Positions 33,211-42,568 of a DNA stretch of 64,000 nt are shown here, piece by piece. The position numbers and the translations under genes were made by a program. The stretch is from contig JBOGCH010000013.1 of assembly GCA_051656645.1 (NCBI GenBank), forward strand, positions 1 to 64,000, read 5' to 3'. The first letter of the stretch is position 1; each line of letters opens with the position of its first letter. The notes under the pieces are model-generated. The model ran no database searches. It was not told the DNA's origin and saw nothing but the letters and a program-made list of their open reading frames with translations. This DNA comes from JBOGCH01 sp051656645. Its GTDB lineage: Bacteria > Bacteroidota > Bacteroidia > Bacteroidales > Marinifilaceae.

Positions 33211-34293
33211 ATGCAAAATTACAAGAAAGCACGTTTGGTTCTGGAAGATGGAACAATTTACGAAGGTTTCTCTTTCGGTTACGAGAGTTCGGTTTCGGGA
33301 GAGGTGGTATTTTACACTGCCATGACAGGTTATCCTGAGAGTTTGACAGACCCTTCATACAAGGGACAAATCCTAGTTCCTACCTACCCTATTATCGGTA
33401 ACTATGGTGTACCGTCGATGGATGCATCACAGCAGGGTGTTTCAAGTTTTTTTGAGTCAGATAAGATTCATGCAACAGCTCTTATTATTTCCGATTATAC
33501 GGAAGAGCATAGTCATTGGAATTCGGAAAGAAGTCTCGGTCAGTGGTTGAAAGATCAACACGTTCCGGGGCTTTTTGGTATCGATACGCGAGCGTTGACT
33601 AAAAAATTACGCGATGGCGGTTCTATGTTGGGACGTATTGAGATAGATAATATCGCAGTTCCTTTCTACAATCCTAATGTGGAGAACTTGGTGGATCAGG
33701 TTTCTACAAAAGAGGTGGTAGAGTACGGAAACGGAAAACACAAAGTGGTACTTGTGGATTGCGGTGTTAAGAATAACATTATCCGTTGTTTGTTAAATAG
33801 AGACTGTACTGTTAAACGTGTGCCTTGGAATTATGATTTCTCTAAGGAGGAGTGCGATGGTATTTTCTTATCAAACGGTCCTGGTGACCCTGCACTTTGC
33901 GAAGTAACTGTTGATAATATTAAGAAAGTACTTGACACAGATACTCCTATTATGGGAATTTGTTTAGGAAATCAGCTTTTAGCTCGCGCAACAGGTGCTA
34001 ATACTTATAAATTAAAATTTGGTCACCGTAGCCACAACCAACCGGTTATGGAGGTGGGCAAACCACGTTGCTATATCACATCACAGAATCACGGTTTCGC
34101 TATCGATGATAAAACATTGGGTGCTGACTGGGAAACTTTCTTTGTGAATGTAAATGACGGAACAAATGAGGGTATCCGTCATAAATCAAAACCTTTCTTC
34201 TCTGTACAGTTCCACCCTGAAGCTTGTAGCGGACCGGTTGATACGGAGTACTTATTTGACCTGTTCATTGAGAACATGGAAAAACGCAAGTAA
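33211..34293 (+). CDS. carA: Carbamoyl-phosphate synthase small subunit (glutaminase)
   Basis: The 360-residue subunit releases ammonia from glutamine and passes it to CarB for carbamoyl phosphate, the precursor of pyrimidines and arginine. The N-terminal CPSase domain shows ARLVLEDGTIYEGFSFG and YTAMTGYPESLTDPSYKGQI (in short form). The class I amidotransferase domain has the nucleophile in MGICLGNQLLARA, the ITSQNHGFAID turn, and the His/Glu of VQFHPEACSGP. It is followed after 45 nt by carB and was probably transcribed from the TAnnTTTG box 44 nt upstream. Confidence 0.97.
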   Translation: MQNYKKARLVLEDGTIYEGFSFGYESSVSGEVVFYTAMTGYPESLTDPSYKGQILVPTYPIIGNYGVPSMDASQQGVSSFFESDKIHATALIISDYTEEHSHWNSERSLGQWLKDQHVPGLFGIDTRALTKKLRDGGSMLGRIEIDNIAVPFYNPNVENLVDQVSTKEVVEYGNGKHKVVLVDCGVKNNIIRCLLNRDCTVKRVPWNYDFSKEECDGIFLSNGPGDPALCEVTVDNIKKVLDTDTPIMGICLGNQLLARATGANTYKLKFGHRSHNQPVMEVGKPRCYITSQNHGFAIDDKTLGADWETFFVNVNDGTNEGIRHKSKPFFSVQFHPEACSGPVDTEYLFDLFIENMEKRK

Positions 34294-34338
34294 TTGAGGT
34301 TAGTTTTTAGTATTAAACATTTTGATTAGTAACAGATT

Positions 34339-37300
34339 ATGGAAAAAAATATAAATAAGGTTCTTCTTCTTGGATCCGGAGCGTTGAAAATTGGTGAAGC
34401 TGGAGAGTTTGACTACTCAGGGTCGCAAGCGTTGAAAGCGTTACGTGAAGAAGGAAAATACAGCGTATTGATTAACCCGAATATCGCAACTGTACAAACA
34501 TCTGAAGGGATTGCCGATAAGATTTACTATTTGCCGGTAACACCTGAGTATGTGGAAGAGGTAATTAAGAAAGAGCGTCCTGACGGTATTTTCTTATCGT
34601 TTGGTGGACAGACTGCATTGAACTGTGGTGTGGCTTTATACCGTAGCGGTATTCTTGAAAAATATAATGTAGAGGTGTTAGGAACACCGGTACAATCTAT
34701 CATCGATACTGAGGATAGAGAAATTTTTGCCGATATCCTTCATTCTATCGACGTTAAAACTCCGCGAAGCATTGCTGCAAACACAATGGAGGAAGCGTTT
34801 AAAGCATCGGATGAGTTAGGTTTCCCTATCATTGTTCGTGCTGCTTATACACTTGGAGGTTTAGGTTCAGGTTTCTGTTCAAACCGTGAGGAGCTTGAGA
34901 AATTAGCGTCTAGCGCGTTTGCTTATTCTCCACAAATCCTTGTTGAGGAGTCGTTAAAAGGATGGAAAGAGGTTGAGTACGAAGTTGTACGTGATAAGTA
35001 TGACAACTGTATCACCGTTTGTAACATGGAAAACTTTGACCCACTTGGTATCCATACGGGAGAAAGTATTGTTGTTGCTCCATCGCAAACATTAACTAAC
35101 AGCGAATACCACAAATTACGTGAGGTGGCAATTAAAATTATCCGTCGCGTTGGTATCGTAGGTGAGTGTAACGTACAGTATGCGTTGGATCCATTTTCTG
35201 AGGAATACCGCGTAATTGAGGTTAACGCTCGTTTATCTCGTTCAAGTGCATTGGCAAGTAAGGCTACCGGTTATCCGTTGGCATTTGTGGCTGCAAAATT
35301 GGGTATGGGTTACGGATTACATGAGATTAAGAACTCGGTAACGAAAGTAACATCTGCTTGTTTTGAGCCTGCGCTTGACTATATTGTATGTAAAATCCCA
35401 CGTTGGGACTTAAATAAATTTGAGGGTGTATCTAAGCTTATCGGTTCTTCTATGAAGAGTGTTGGTGAGATTATGGCCATTGGACGTACTTTTGAGGAGG
35501 CTATCCAAAAAGGTTTACGTATGGTGGGACAAGGTATGCACGGATTTGTTGGTAACCGTCAACAAATTAGCGATATCGACCATGAATTAATGAACCCTAC
35601 CGATATGCGTATTTTTGCTATTGCTGCTGCATTTGAGCAAGGATATAGCGTGGATAAGGTACACGACATGACTAAGATTGACCGTTGGTTCCTATATAAA
35701 TTGATGAACATTTTCAATACGAAAAATGAGTTAGATAAATACTCAACATTGAAAGCTGTTTATCCGGAATTAATGGCTAAAGCTAAGGGACAAGGTTTCT
35801 CTGACTTCCAAATTGCACGTTATACAATGAAGGAAGAAGAGGGCACTGCTCACCAAAAAATGCTTAAAGTGCGTAATTACCGTAAGGGAATGGGTATCCT
35901 TCCTGTGGTAAAACAAATTGATACATTGGCCGGAGAATATCCTGCTATGACTAACTATTTGTACATGACATACAACGCTAAGGAAAACGATGTGAAGTAT
36001 GAGCATGACGGACGTTCGGTGATTGTATTAGGATCGGGTGCTTACCGTATTGGTAGCTCGGTAGAGTTTGACTGGTGTGGTGTTAGCGCGATTAACGCTA
36101 TTAAGAAAGCAGGTTACCGTTCGGTAATGATTAACTACAACCCTGAGACGGTAAGTACGGATTACGATACTTGCGACCGCTTGTATTTTGACGAGCTTTC
36201 GTTTGAGCGTGTAATGGATATCGTGGATCTTGAAGAGCCTAAAGGTGTGATTGTATCTACCGGAGGACAGATTCCAAATAACCTTGCTTTACGTTTGGAC
36301 GGACAGCATGTAAATATTCTAGGAACATCGGCAGCTAGCATCGACCGCGCTGAGGACCGTCAGAAGTTCTCAACGATGTGTGATGACTTAGGTATTGACC
36401 AGCCACGTTGGAAAGAGCTTAGCAGCATTGACGATATTTATCATTTTGTTGACGAAGTTGGTTTCCCTGTGTTAATCCGTCCGTCTTATGTACTTTCGGG
36501 TGCTGCGATGAACGTGGTATCTAACAAAGAGGAGTTATTACACTTCTTAGAGTTAGCGGCAGATGTATCGAAAGAGCACCCTGTTGTTGTTACTGAGTTC
36601 CTTGAGCAAAGTAAAGAGATTGAAATTGACGCTGTTGCTGAGAATGGAGAGATTAAAGCATATGCAATCAGTGAGCACGTAGAGTTTGCCGGAGTACACT
36701 CTGGTGATGCTACAATTGTGTTCCCTGCGCAGAAATTATATGTAGAGACTATCCGTCGTATCAAGAAAATTGCACGTAAAATTGCTAAGGAGCTTAACAT
36801 TAGCGGACCTTTCAACATGCAGTTCCTTGCTAAAGACAATAGCATTAAAGTGATTGAGTGTAACTTACGTGCTTCTCGAAGCTTCCCGTTTGTTTCTAAA
36901 ATCCTTAAATATAACTTGATTGAAATGGCTACTCGCATCATGTTAGGTGAGCACGTTGAGCCGTTAAATCGCTCAATGTTTGACATTGATTATGTTGGAG
37001 TTAAAGCATCACAATTCTCATTTGCTCGTTTATTGAAAGCTGACCCTGTGTTAGGTGTAGATATGTCATCGACCGGTGAGGTGGGATGTATTGGCGAAAG
37101 TTATTATGAGGCTATCCTTAAGGCTATGTTGTCTGTGGGACAACGTATTCCTGAAAAGAATATTTTGATTTCTTCAGGTCCAACACGTTCTAAAGTAGAG
37201 TTATTAGAGTCTACGAAGATGTTACAGGCTAAAGGTTTCAATATCTATGCTACTGCGGGAACAGCTAAGTTCTTTGCTGATAACGGAATTGAGGTAACTA

Positions 37301-37557
37301 CATTGTATTGGCCAGATGAAAACAAGGAGCCAAACATCATGGAGTACTTGAAAGAGAAGAAAATTGACCTTGTAATTAATATTCCTAAAAACCACACAGT
37401 ACGTGAGTTGGATAATGGATACAAAATCCGTCGTGCGGCAGTGGATTATAACATACCGTTGATTACAAATGCACGTTTAGCAAGCGCGTTTATTTACGCT
37501 ATTTGCAAAGTGGATAAAGACCAGATGAAAATTAAGAGCTGGGATGAATATAAATAG
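34339..37557 (+). CDS. carB: Carbamoyl-phosphate synthase large subunit
   Basis: The 1072-residue synthase has two homologous ATP-grasp halves. The first opens VLLLGSGALKIGEAGEFDYSG and the second, at about residue 555, VIVLGSGAYRIGSSVEFDW. The ATP-grasp signatures FPIIVRAAYTLGGLGSG and FPVLIRPSYVLSGAAM, with VIEVNARLSRSSAL and VIECNLRASRSFPF, mark the two active sites. A C-terminal MGS-like regulatory domain (about 935-1072) begins ILISSGPTRSKVELLE. The first site makes carboxyphosphate/carbamate and the second phosphorylates carbamate. A strong hairpin terminator follows. Confidence 0.98.
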   Translation: MEKNINKVLLLGSGALKIGEAGEFDYSGSQALKALREEGKYSVLINPNIATVQTSEGIADKIYYLPVTPEYVEEVIKKERPDGIFLSFGGQTALNCGVALYRSGILEKYNVEVLGTPVQSIIDTEDREIFADILHSIDVKTPRSIAANTMEEAFKASDELGFPIIVRAAYTLGGLGSGFCSNREELEKLASSAFAYSPQILVEESLKGWKEVEYEVVRDKYDNCITVCNMENFDPLGIHTGESIVVAPSQTLTNSEYHKLREVAIKIIRRVGIVGECNVQYALDPFSEEYRVIEVNARLSRSSALASKATGYPLAFVAAKLGMGYGLHEIKNSVTKVTSACFEPALDYIVCKIPRWDLNKFEGVSKLIGSSMKSVGEIMAIGRTFEEAIQKGLRMVGQGMHGFVGNRQQISDIDHELMNPTDMRIFAIAAAFEQGYSVDKVHDMTKIDRWFLYKLMNIFNTKNELDKYSTLKAVYPELMAKAKGQGFSDFQIARYTMKEEEGTAHQKMLKVRNYRKGMGILPVVKQIDTLAGEYPAMTNYLYMTYNAKENDVKYEHDGRSVIVLGSGAYRIGSSVEFDWCGVSAINAIKKAGYRSVMINYNPETVSTDYDTCDRLYFDELSFERVMDIVDLEEPKGVIVSTGGQIPNNLALRLDGQHVNILGTSAASIDRAEDRQKFSTMCDDLGIDQPRWKELSSIDDIYHFVDEVGFPVLIRPSYVLSGAAMNVVSNKEELLHFLELAADVSKEHPVVVTEFLEQSKEIEIDAVAENGEIKAYAISEHVEFAGVHSGDATIVFPAQKLYVETIRRIKKIARKIAKELNISGPFNMQFLAKDNSIKVIECNLRASRSFPFVSKILKYNLIEMATRIMLGEHVEPLNRSMFDIDYVGVKASQFSFARLLKADPVLGVDMSSTGEVGCIGESYYEAILKAMLSVGQRIPEKNILISSGPTRSKVELLESTKMLQAKGFNIYATAGTAKFFADNGIEVTTLYWPDENKEPNIMEYLKEKKIDLVINIPKNHTVRELDNGYKIRRAAVDYNIPLITNARLASAFIYAICKVDKDQMKIKSWDEYK

Positions 37558-37579
37558 TAGTCAATTACTATAAAAACAT

Positions 37580-37619
37580 AGCAGGGATGAACGCGCTTGG
37601 AGTGTTTATCCCTGCTTTT
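37580..37619 (+). terminator. Terminator after carAB
   Basis: AGCAGGGAT (37580-37588) pairs with ATCCCTGCT (37608-37616) around a 19-nt loop and is followed by TTT. The nagB -7-like box TATTTTTG (37624-37631) starts just after it. Confidence 0.8.
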
Positions 37620-37665
37620 GTGTTATTTTTGCAAGCAAAAGAATTACATTATAAACGAATTACCT

Positions 37666-38475
37666 ATGAGACTTATTATTCAACCAGAAGCAAAACAAAT
37701 AGCGCAGTGGGCTGCCAATTATGTGGCTTCAAAAATTAATGCGGCTAAACCAACAGCCGATAAACCATATGTGTTAGGTTTACCTACAGGTTCGTCGCCA
37801 CTTGGAATGTACAAAGCGCTTATTGAACTAAATAAACAGGGAGTGGTGTCATTTAAGCATGTAGTTACTTTCAATATGGATGAGTATATCGGATTACCTG
37901 AGGAGCATCCAGAGAGCTACCACTCTTTTATGTGGAATAACTTCTTTAATCACGTTGACATAGATGCTAACAATGTTAATATCTTAAACGGAAATGCTGA
38001 AGATGTTGATGCTGAGTGTACTCGCTATGAAGAGAAAATGAAACAATACGGTGGTGTTGATTTATTTTTAGGTGGTATTGGTCCTGATGGTCATATTGCA
38101 TTTAATGAGCCTGGATCGTCTTTAACATCGCGTACACGTATTAAAACACTTACTCAGGATACAATTATTGCTAACTCTCGTTTCTTTGATAACGACGTGA
38201 ATAAAGTACCTAAAACAGCACTTACAGTGGGTGTAGGGACTGTTATGGATGCTAAAGAGGTATTGATTCTTGTAAATGGTCATAATAAAGCACGTGCTTT
38301 ACAACATGGTGTTGAAGGTGGTATATCACAAATGTGGACAATCTCTGCATTGCAGATGCACCCTAAAAGCATTATTGTTTGTGATGATGCAGCAACTGCC
38401 GAGTTAAAAGTGGGTACTTACAAGTACTTCCTGGACATAGAGAAGGATAATCTTGATCCGGCAACATTGCTTTAA
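37666..38475 (+). CDS. nagB: Glucosamine-6-phosphate deaminase
   Basis: The 269-residue enzyme converts glucosamine-6-phosphate to fructose-6-phosphate and ammonia, which links amino-sugar use to glycolysis. The active site is visible: LGLPTGSSPLGMYKAL (phosphate loop), FNMDEYIGL (catalytic Asp72-equivalent), and GGIGPDGHIAFNEPGSS (Asp, His and Glu of the relay). Length equals that of the E. coli enzyme. I use the ATG at 37666 because the longer frame (37597) runs back into the carB terminator. It is transcribed alone, between two hairpin terminators. Confidence 0.96.
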   Translation: MRLIIQPEAKQIAQWAANYVASKINAAKPTADKPYVLGLPTGSSPLGMYKALIELNKQGVVSFKHVVTFNMDEYIGLPEEHPESYHSFMWNNFFNHVDIDANNVNILNGNAEDVDAECTRYEEKMKQYGGVDLFLGGIGPDGHIAFNEPGSSLTSRTRIKTLTQDTIIANSRFFDNDVNKVPKTALTVGVGTVMDAKEVLILVNGHNKARALQHGVEGGISQMWTISALQMHPKSIIVCDDAATAELKVGTYKYFLDIEKDNLDPATLL

Positions 38476-38481
38476 GATACT

Positions 38482-38514
38482 TAAACGGTGAAACTCAGAA
38501 AGTTTCACCGTTTA
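38482..38514 (+). terminator. Terminator after nagB
   Basis: AAACGGTGAAACT (38483-38495) pairs perfectly with AGTTTCACCGTTT (38501-38513), followed by an A/T-rich stretch. Confidence 0.85.
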
Positions 38515-38630
38515 TTATTATAATAAAAAGTGATGGTCTATAACTATTTTTGATTTACTTTTTCATATTGTTTTACGTATAATTGGAATGTGTTTTAAAA
38601 CCAATTTATCAATTCTAATTTTAGTAAACT

Positions 38631-39632
38631 ATGAAATTCTTAACGGATGAAAAGTTAGTAATTGTTGGAGCAGCAGGAATGATTGGCTCTAATATGATGC
38701 AAACCGCGTTAATGATGGGATTAACTCCTAATATCTGTGCTTATGATCCATTTGCTCCGGCGTTGGAAGGTGCCACAGAGGAAATGTATCAAAGTGGATT
38801 TGAAGGAGTAAATATTACCTGGACTACGGACGTTAAAGAGGCGTTTACAGGCGCGAAGTATATTATTTCATCGGGAGGAGCACCTCGTAAAGGCGATATG
38901 ACGCGTGAGGATTTACTGAAAGGAAATACAGAAATAGCAAAACAACTAGGCGAAGATATAAAGAGTTACTGCCCTGATTTGAAGATGTGCGTTATAGTAT
39001 TTAATCCGGCTGATATTACAGGATTAGTTACTTTAATTTATTCGGGCTTAGCTCCTGAGCGTGTTTGTACGCTTGCCGCATTGGATAGTACGCGTTTACG
39101 CATTGCCTTAGCGCAACATTTCCATATCAGTCCTGATAAAGTAACATCTCCACGTACATATGGTGGACACGGTGAACAAATGGCTGTTTTTGCAAGCACA
39201 ACGAAAGTGGATGGAACACCGCTTAAAGAGATTATAGGTACTCCAAAATTAACTACGGAGCAATGGGAAAACATGAAACGTAAGGTTACAGGTGGCGGTA
39301 AGCGAATTATTGACCTACGTGGACGTTCGTCGTTCCAAAGTCCTTCATATCTATCCGTAGCTATGATTCGCGCTGCAATGGGCGGAGAAGCCTTTAATTA
39401 TCCGGTAGGTTGTTATGTTAATAAAGCGCCATATGAGCATATTGTAATGGCTGTTGAAACAACTCTTGACTCAAAGGGTGTACACTATCAAATCCCACAA
39501 GGAGATGCAGATGAAATTGAGGCGCTTAACCATAGTTATCAACATTTGTGTGCATTACGTGATGAGATTATTGAAATGGGCGTGATTCCTAAAGTAGATA
39601 AATGGAAAAATGTAAATAGCCACTTAGGATAG
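38631..39632 (+). CDS. mdh: Malate dehydrogenase
   Basis: The 333-residue NAD enzyme has a Rossmann motif VIVGAAGMIGSNMMQ and the catalytic-loop region GGAPRKGDMTREDLLKGN with the substrate-binding Arg. VFNPADITG, LDSTRLRIALAQ and the active-site segment YGGHGEQMAVF (catalytic His) follow. It interconverts malate and oxaloacetate in the reductive branch that Bacteroidales use to make succinate and propionate. That physiological role is inferred from the phylum. It is a single gene, closed by a shared convergent terminator. Confidence 0.94.
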   Translation: MKFLTDEKLVIVGAAGMIGSNMMQTALMMGLTPNICAYDPFAPALEGATEEMYQSGFEGVNITWTTDVKEAFTGAKYIISSGGAPRKGDMTREDLLKGNTEIAKQLGEDIKSYCPDLKMCVIVFNPADITGLVTLIYSGLAPERVCTLAALDSTRLRIALAQHFHISPDKVTSPRTYGGHGEQMAVFASTTKVDGTPLKEIIGTPKLTTEQWENMKRKVTGGGKRIIDLRGRSSFQSPSYLSVAMIRAAMGGEAFNYPVGCYVNKAPYEHIVMAVETTLDSKGVHYQIPQGDADEIEALNHSYQHLCALRDEIIEMGVIPKVDKWKNVNSHLG

Positions 39633-39665
39633 GAATTTGCTAAGAAACATATTGAGTTTAACTAG

Positions 39666-39716
39666 AAATAGCCATATTATGCTCAACAACGAGTTATAAT
39701 ATGGCTATTTTGTTAT
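39666..39716. terminator. Bidirectional terminator between mdh and the fimbrillin cluster
   Basis: AAATAGCCATATTAT (39666-39680) pairs perfectly with ATAATATGGCTATTT (39696-39710). On + it is followed by TTGTT, and on - by TTTCT. It overlaps the 3' end of the last fimbrillin-like gene. Confidence 0.8.
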
Positions 39717-40690
39717 TCATTATCATTCGATATTTCTATCAATTCAACTTGAGGAGCCTCGCTCCTATTGCCGCTAAAATATATATTGTATATATATCCA
39801 TTGCCTTGTTTAAATAGGCCTTTACTAGGCGTGGGTAGAAAGATACTGTGCCAGGTAAGATATCCTCCATTTAGTGCAACATCAATATATACTAATGGCC
39901 TAAAGGTTACTATTGCAGGTACGAGATTTACATAGAAATTATTGCCGGATTGTGTAAAGCTCGTAGTATTTGTTTGAAATGTTGGTGCAGGATTTATGTA
40001 TCCGGTTGCCATTTGCAGTCTACATCCGCTAGGAGATGGAGTTTCAATAGTTGCGGATCCAATTTGAGTGATTTTATTTCCTGCTGTGGCATGGAGATTT
40101 AGTTGTATAAGCGTACATATATGCTTAAATACAATTGGGATAGGTGGATTTGCAAACTGAGAAATATGTATATTCTCCATTTTCCACCATAGATAATCAC
40201 ATTGATTAGATAAACCGTATTTTAAACCGCCTGAACCATTACTATTTACAAAAGGAGGTGTTTGATCACCTAAATAGTTATATTCAGACATTGCATATAG
40301 GCTATATACCCCGGCTGCAAGCTTTAAATTGTACTGACTACTCATTGGCTTCACCAATCCGTTAGCGTAGGAAATTAACATACTAAAGGCAATGGGAGTA
40401 GCTGTTTGAGGGGTGTCGCCGCCTTTATATACATACACGTGTATAATTCGACCTTTAGGAAAATCGATAGTATCTGGAGTATAGCCTCCTTTTGTAGACG
40501 GATCGGTTTGTTCATTATGCGCACTGACACTTACAGTTGTAAAATTTGGTGAGTATAGTATCCGAGTAGTGTCCTTAGCTACTTGATCCATCTCATTAAT
40601 ATCTACGTAATAGTCCTTACCTGCACATCCCAGTGTAAATATAGTGAAGAGAACTATTGTAAGATATCTTGTATTTGGATAGTGTTTCAT
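39713..40690 (-). CDS. Fimbrillin-like lipoprotein, type A
   Basis: The 325-residue lipoprotein has a lipobox ending FTLGC at about residue 22. The body carries the cluster's shared pattern: IIHVYVYKGGD, a GVYSLYAMSE turn, CDYLWWK, the histidine block IVFKHICTLIQL, and a late FKQGNGYIYNIYF strand. This layout resembles Bacteroidota type V pilus subunits (fimbrillin/Mfa-like). It is closest to the type A gene at 41668-42558, both having the HVYVYK/HIFVYK strand. It is the last gene of the leftward cluster, 29 nt after the previous one. Its exact function as pilin, tip or surface lipoprotein is unknown. Confidence 0.8.
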   Translation of the reverse strand: MKHYPNTRYLTIVLFTIFTLGCAGKDYYVDINEMDQVAKDTTRILYSPNFTTVSVSAHNEQTDPSTKGGYTPDTIDFPKGRIIHVYVYKGGDTPQTATPIAFSMLISYANGLVKPMSSQYNLKLAAGVYSLYAMSEYNYLGDQTPPFVNSNGSGGLKYGLSNQCDYLWWKMENIHISQFANPPIPIVFKHICTLIQLNLHATAGNKITQIGSATIETPSPSGCRLQMATGYINPAPTFQTNTTSFTQSGNNFYVNLVPAIVTFRPLVYIDVALNGGYLTWHSIFLPTPSKGLFKQGNGYIYNIYFSGNRSEAPQVELIEISNDNE

Positions 40691-40719
40691 AGTTATAATA
40701 CTTTTGTTTCATACTCATA

Positions 40720-41658
40720 TTATTTCACGATAATGGTTCCTTGGTTGTGTTCTATCCATGGAGCAACAAGGACATCTCCAACCATAAGAGTATCTTGATC
40801 AAAGACCAAATTATACTGATAGGAATGTCCACCTAGATAGCCATTAGATAATGGAGGAACATCAACGTTAAATGTAAATAGCTCATTTTGTGCTGTGAGT
40901 GCATAACAGGCTAATATGATAGGTTTGCTACTTATAAATGGTAAGCAGATACCGCTTAATGTATTTTTGCTGTAATTCATAATTTGAATATCCGATGGAT
41001 CTGTTTGTAATTGTGGGATCTCACCAGTCACCAAATTCCATGAAACACTGTCAATTGTTGGAACCCCCATAGCTGCATAAATAACACTGTCAATGGCATT
41101 GGCCTGAGAATTATTAACAATGTTAAAAACTAACTGTGTTGCACAATGAGTAAAGGTAATGTCAATAACCTCACCACTCTCCCAGACATTTTTATCCATT
41201 ACTCCACTCCATAAATAATCTATTCCGTTATATAGAGTTGTAGCAAAGTTTTGAGTATTAAAACTTGGTGGAATACTGTCATTTTTAGTTGAGACAGCAT
41301 AGAAATTATATATGCCTGGCGAGATGGATATAGGTTTGCTTACAGGACTTAAGGTACCTGGACTGAGTGATTCATATAAGAATGGAAAGAATAATGAATT
41401 GAGGCTCATTGTGTTTGACGCATATACCTGGACGTAACAGTTTTGAGGGAAAGGCGTTAACGCTTTTGTAAAATTACTCTCAAGACGTGGATTAAAATAT
41501 ACGACGTAACGTTCATTTCCATTAAGAATCTCCTCTCTTTGGTCCTCTATAATCCATTTATTCTTTGTACATCCAAAGAATAAAAATAAAAAGGCTACCG
41601 GTATTAAAAATACCGAAAGAGCTTTATTTCTTGTTTTATTTGATTTACAATGTTGCAT
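40720..41658 (-). CDS. Fimbrillin-like lipoprotein, type B
   Basis: The 312-residue lipoprotein has a long hydrophobic leader ending FLFFGC and then the type B opening WIIEDQREE, which it shares with the gene at 42569. Shared cluster features are YESLSPGTLSPVSKPI, GIYNFYAVSTKNDSIPPSF, GIDYLWSG, FTHCATQLVF and the terminal APWIEHNQG. The family is assigned as fimbrillin-like from this overall layout of two beta-sandwich domains. Together with the type A gene downstream it forms a B-A unit that is duplicated next door. Confidence 0.8.
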   Translation of the reverse strand: MQHCKSNKTRNKALSVFLIPVAFLFLFFGCTKNKWIIEDQREEILNGNERYVVYFNPRLESNFTKALTPFPQNCYVQVYASNTMSLNSLFFPFLYESLSPGTLSPVSKPISISPGIYNFYAVSTKNDSIPPSFNTQNFATTLYNGIDYLWSGVMDKNVWESGEVIDITFTHCATQLVFNIVNNSQANAIDSVIYAAMGVPTIDSVSWNLVTGEIPQLQTDPSDIQIMNYSKNTLSGICLPFISSKPIILACYALTAQNELFTFNVDVPPLSNGYLGGHSYQYNLVFDQDTLMVGDVLVAPWIEHNQGTIIVK

Positions 41659-41667
41659 ACTCTTTGT

Positions 41668-42558
41668 TTAATTGATTTTAGCTTCATTATTCTCAATAAT
41701 AACGTTATAGTGATATACATGTCCCGGAACGAATAAATTCCCATAATGAGGTGGGATATTTAATGACAGTGGAATATGCGTTCCATCAACTTTAGCCATA
41801 AAAGTTAAAGTCATGCCACCAAAATGTTCGGAAGGTAACATATCACCAGATGCTGTGAATTGGTCAATATTTAGCGGTAAACTATTCCTCTTTGTTGTAG
41901 CATAGGATATACTACCTGTACTTATTGACCAACGACACTCCTCCTCGGTAGTTGCCGAAATATACGCCTTTTCTATTGCTTCTAGATTACCATCTGCTGC
42001 TTGAAATGAGAATTGGATTTTGCATGCAGAGTGTGTCATACGGAAATGTATAGTTCCTTCATAATTGCTATTTACCTCAAATGCCTCATGTTTACTCCAT
42101 AAGTAATCCTTATTGTTGTACATGTAATGAAATAATCCGCTTTGCGCATCAAACTCAGGAACTTCATCGTAGGTTGAGTTATTCACAGTGACAGCATATA
42201 GATTATAAAAACCTTCGGATAGCGTTAGGTGATCGTAAATAGGGTTTAACTTTCCTTTGGAACTAACTTTATATATTGCCTTATGATATCGAGAGCCGTT
42301 ATTCGGATCCGTTTCCTTTTTATATACAAAAATGTGTACAATGGCATCGGGTGATAATGTATTAATATTAGGTGTGCTTTTAGTACGTTCAGGTACTAGA
42401 TGATCTATAACATCTGCAGTTATTTGTATGCGATATCGGTTTAGTGAGTCACCCGTATTTTCATATATCCTTAGCACCGCATTATCTTTAGCGCAGCTTG
42501 CTAGCATTATGGCAAATAATAAATAGCCAAAGCGTAAAAGTATACTATTGTGTTTCAT
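41668..42558 (-). CDS. Fimbrillin-like lipoprotein, type A (second copy)
   Basis: The lipobox ends IMLASC. The body has AIVHIFVYKKETD, LSEGFYNLYAVTVNN, KDYLWSK, FRMTHSACKIQF and VPGHVYHYNVII. These align in order with the type A gene at 39713-40690. I use the ATG at 42558, 10 nt after the previous stop. The frame extends to 42606, but that would overlap the upstream gene by 38 nt and hide the signal peptide. About 296 residues. Likely outer-membrane or surface anchored. Confidence 0.8.
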   Translation of the reverse strand: MKHNSILLRFGYLLFAIMLASCAKDNAVLRIYENTGDSLNRYRIQITADVIDHLVPERTKSTPNINTLSPDAIVHIFVYKKETDPNNGSRYHKAIYKVSSKGKLNPIYDHLTLSEGFYNLYAVTVNNSTYDEVPEFDAQSGLFHYMYNNKDYLWSKHEAFEVNSNYEGTIHFRMTHSACKIQFSFQAADGNLEAIEKAYISATTEEECRWSISTGSISYATTKRNSLPLNIDQFTASGDMLPSEHFGGMTLTFMAKVDGTHIPLSLNIPPHYGNLFVPGHVYHYNVIIENNEAKIN

Positions 42559-42568
42559 GGCTAATATA

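Noticed and set aside
36486..36986. 166-codon frame antisense to carB
   Set aside because: It lies fully inside the well-supported carB gene, a shadow frame created by codon bias.
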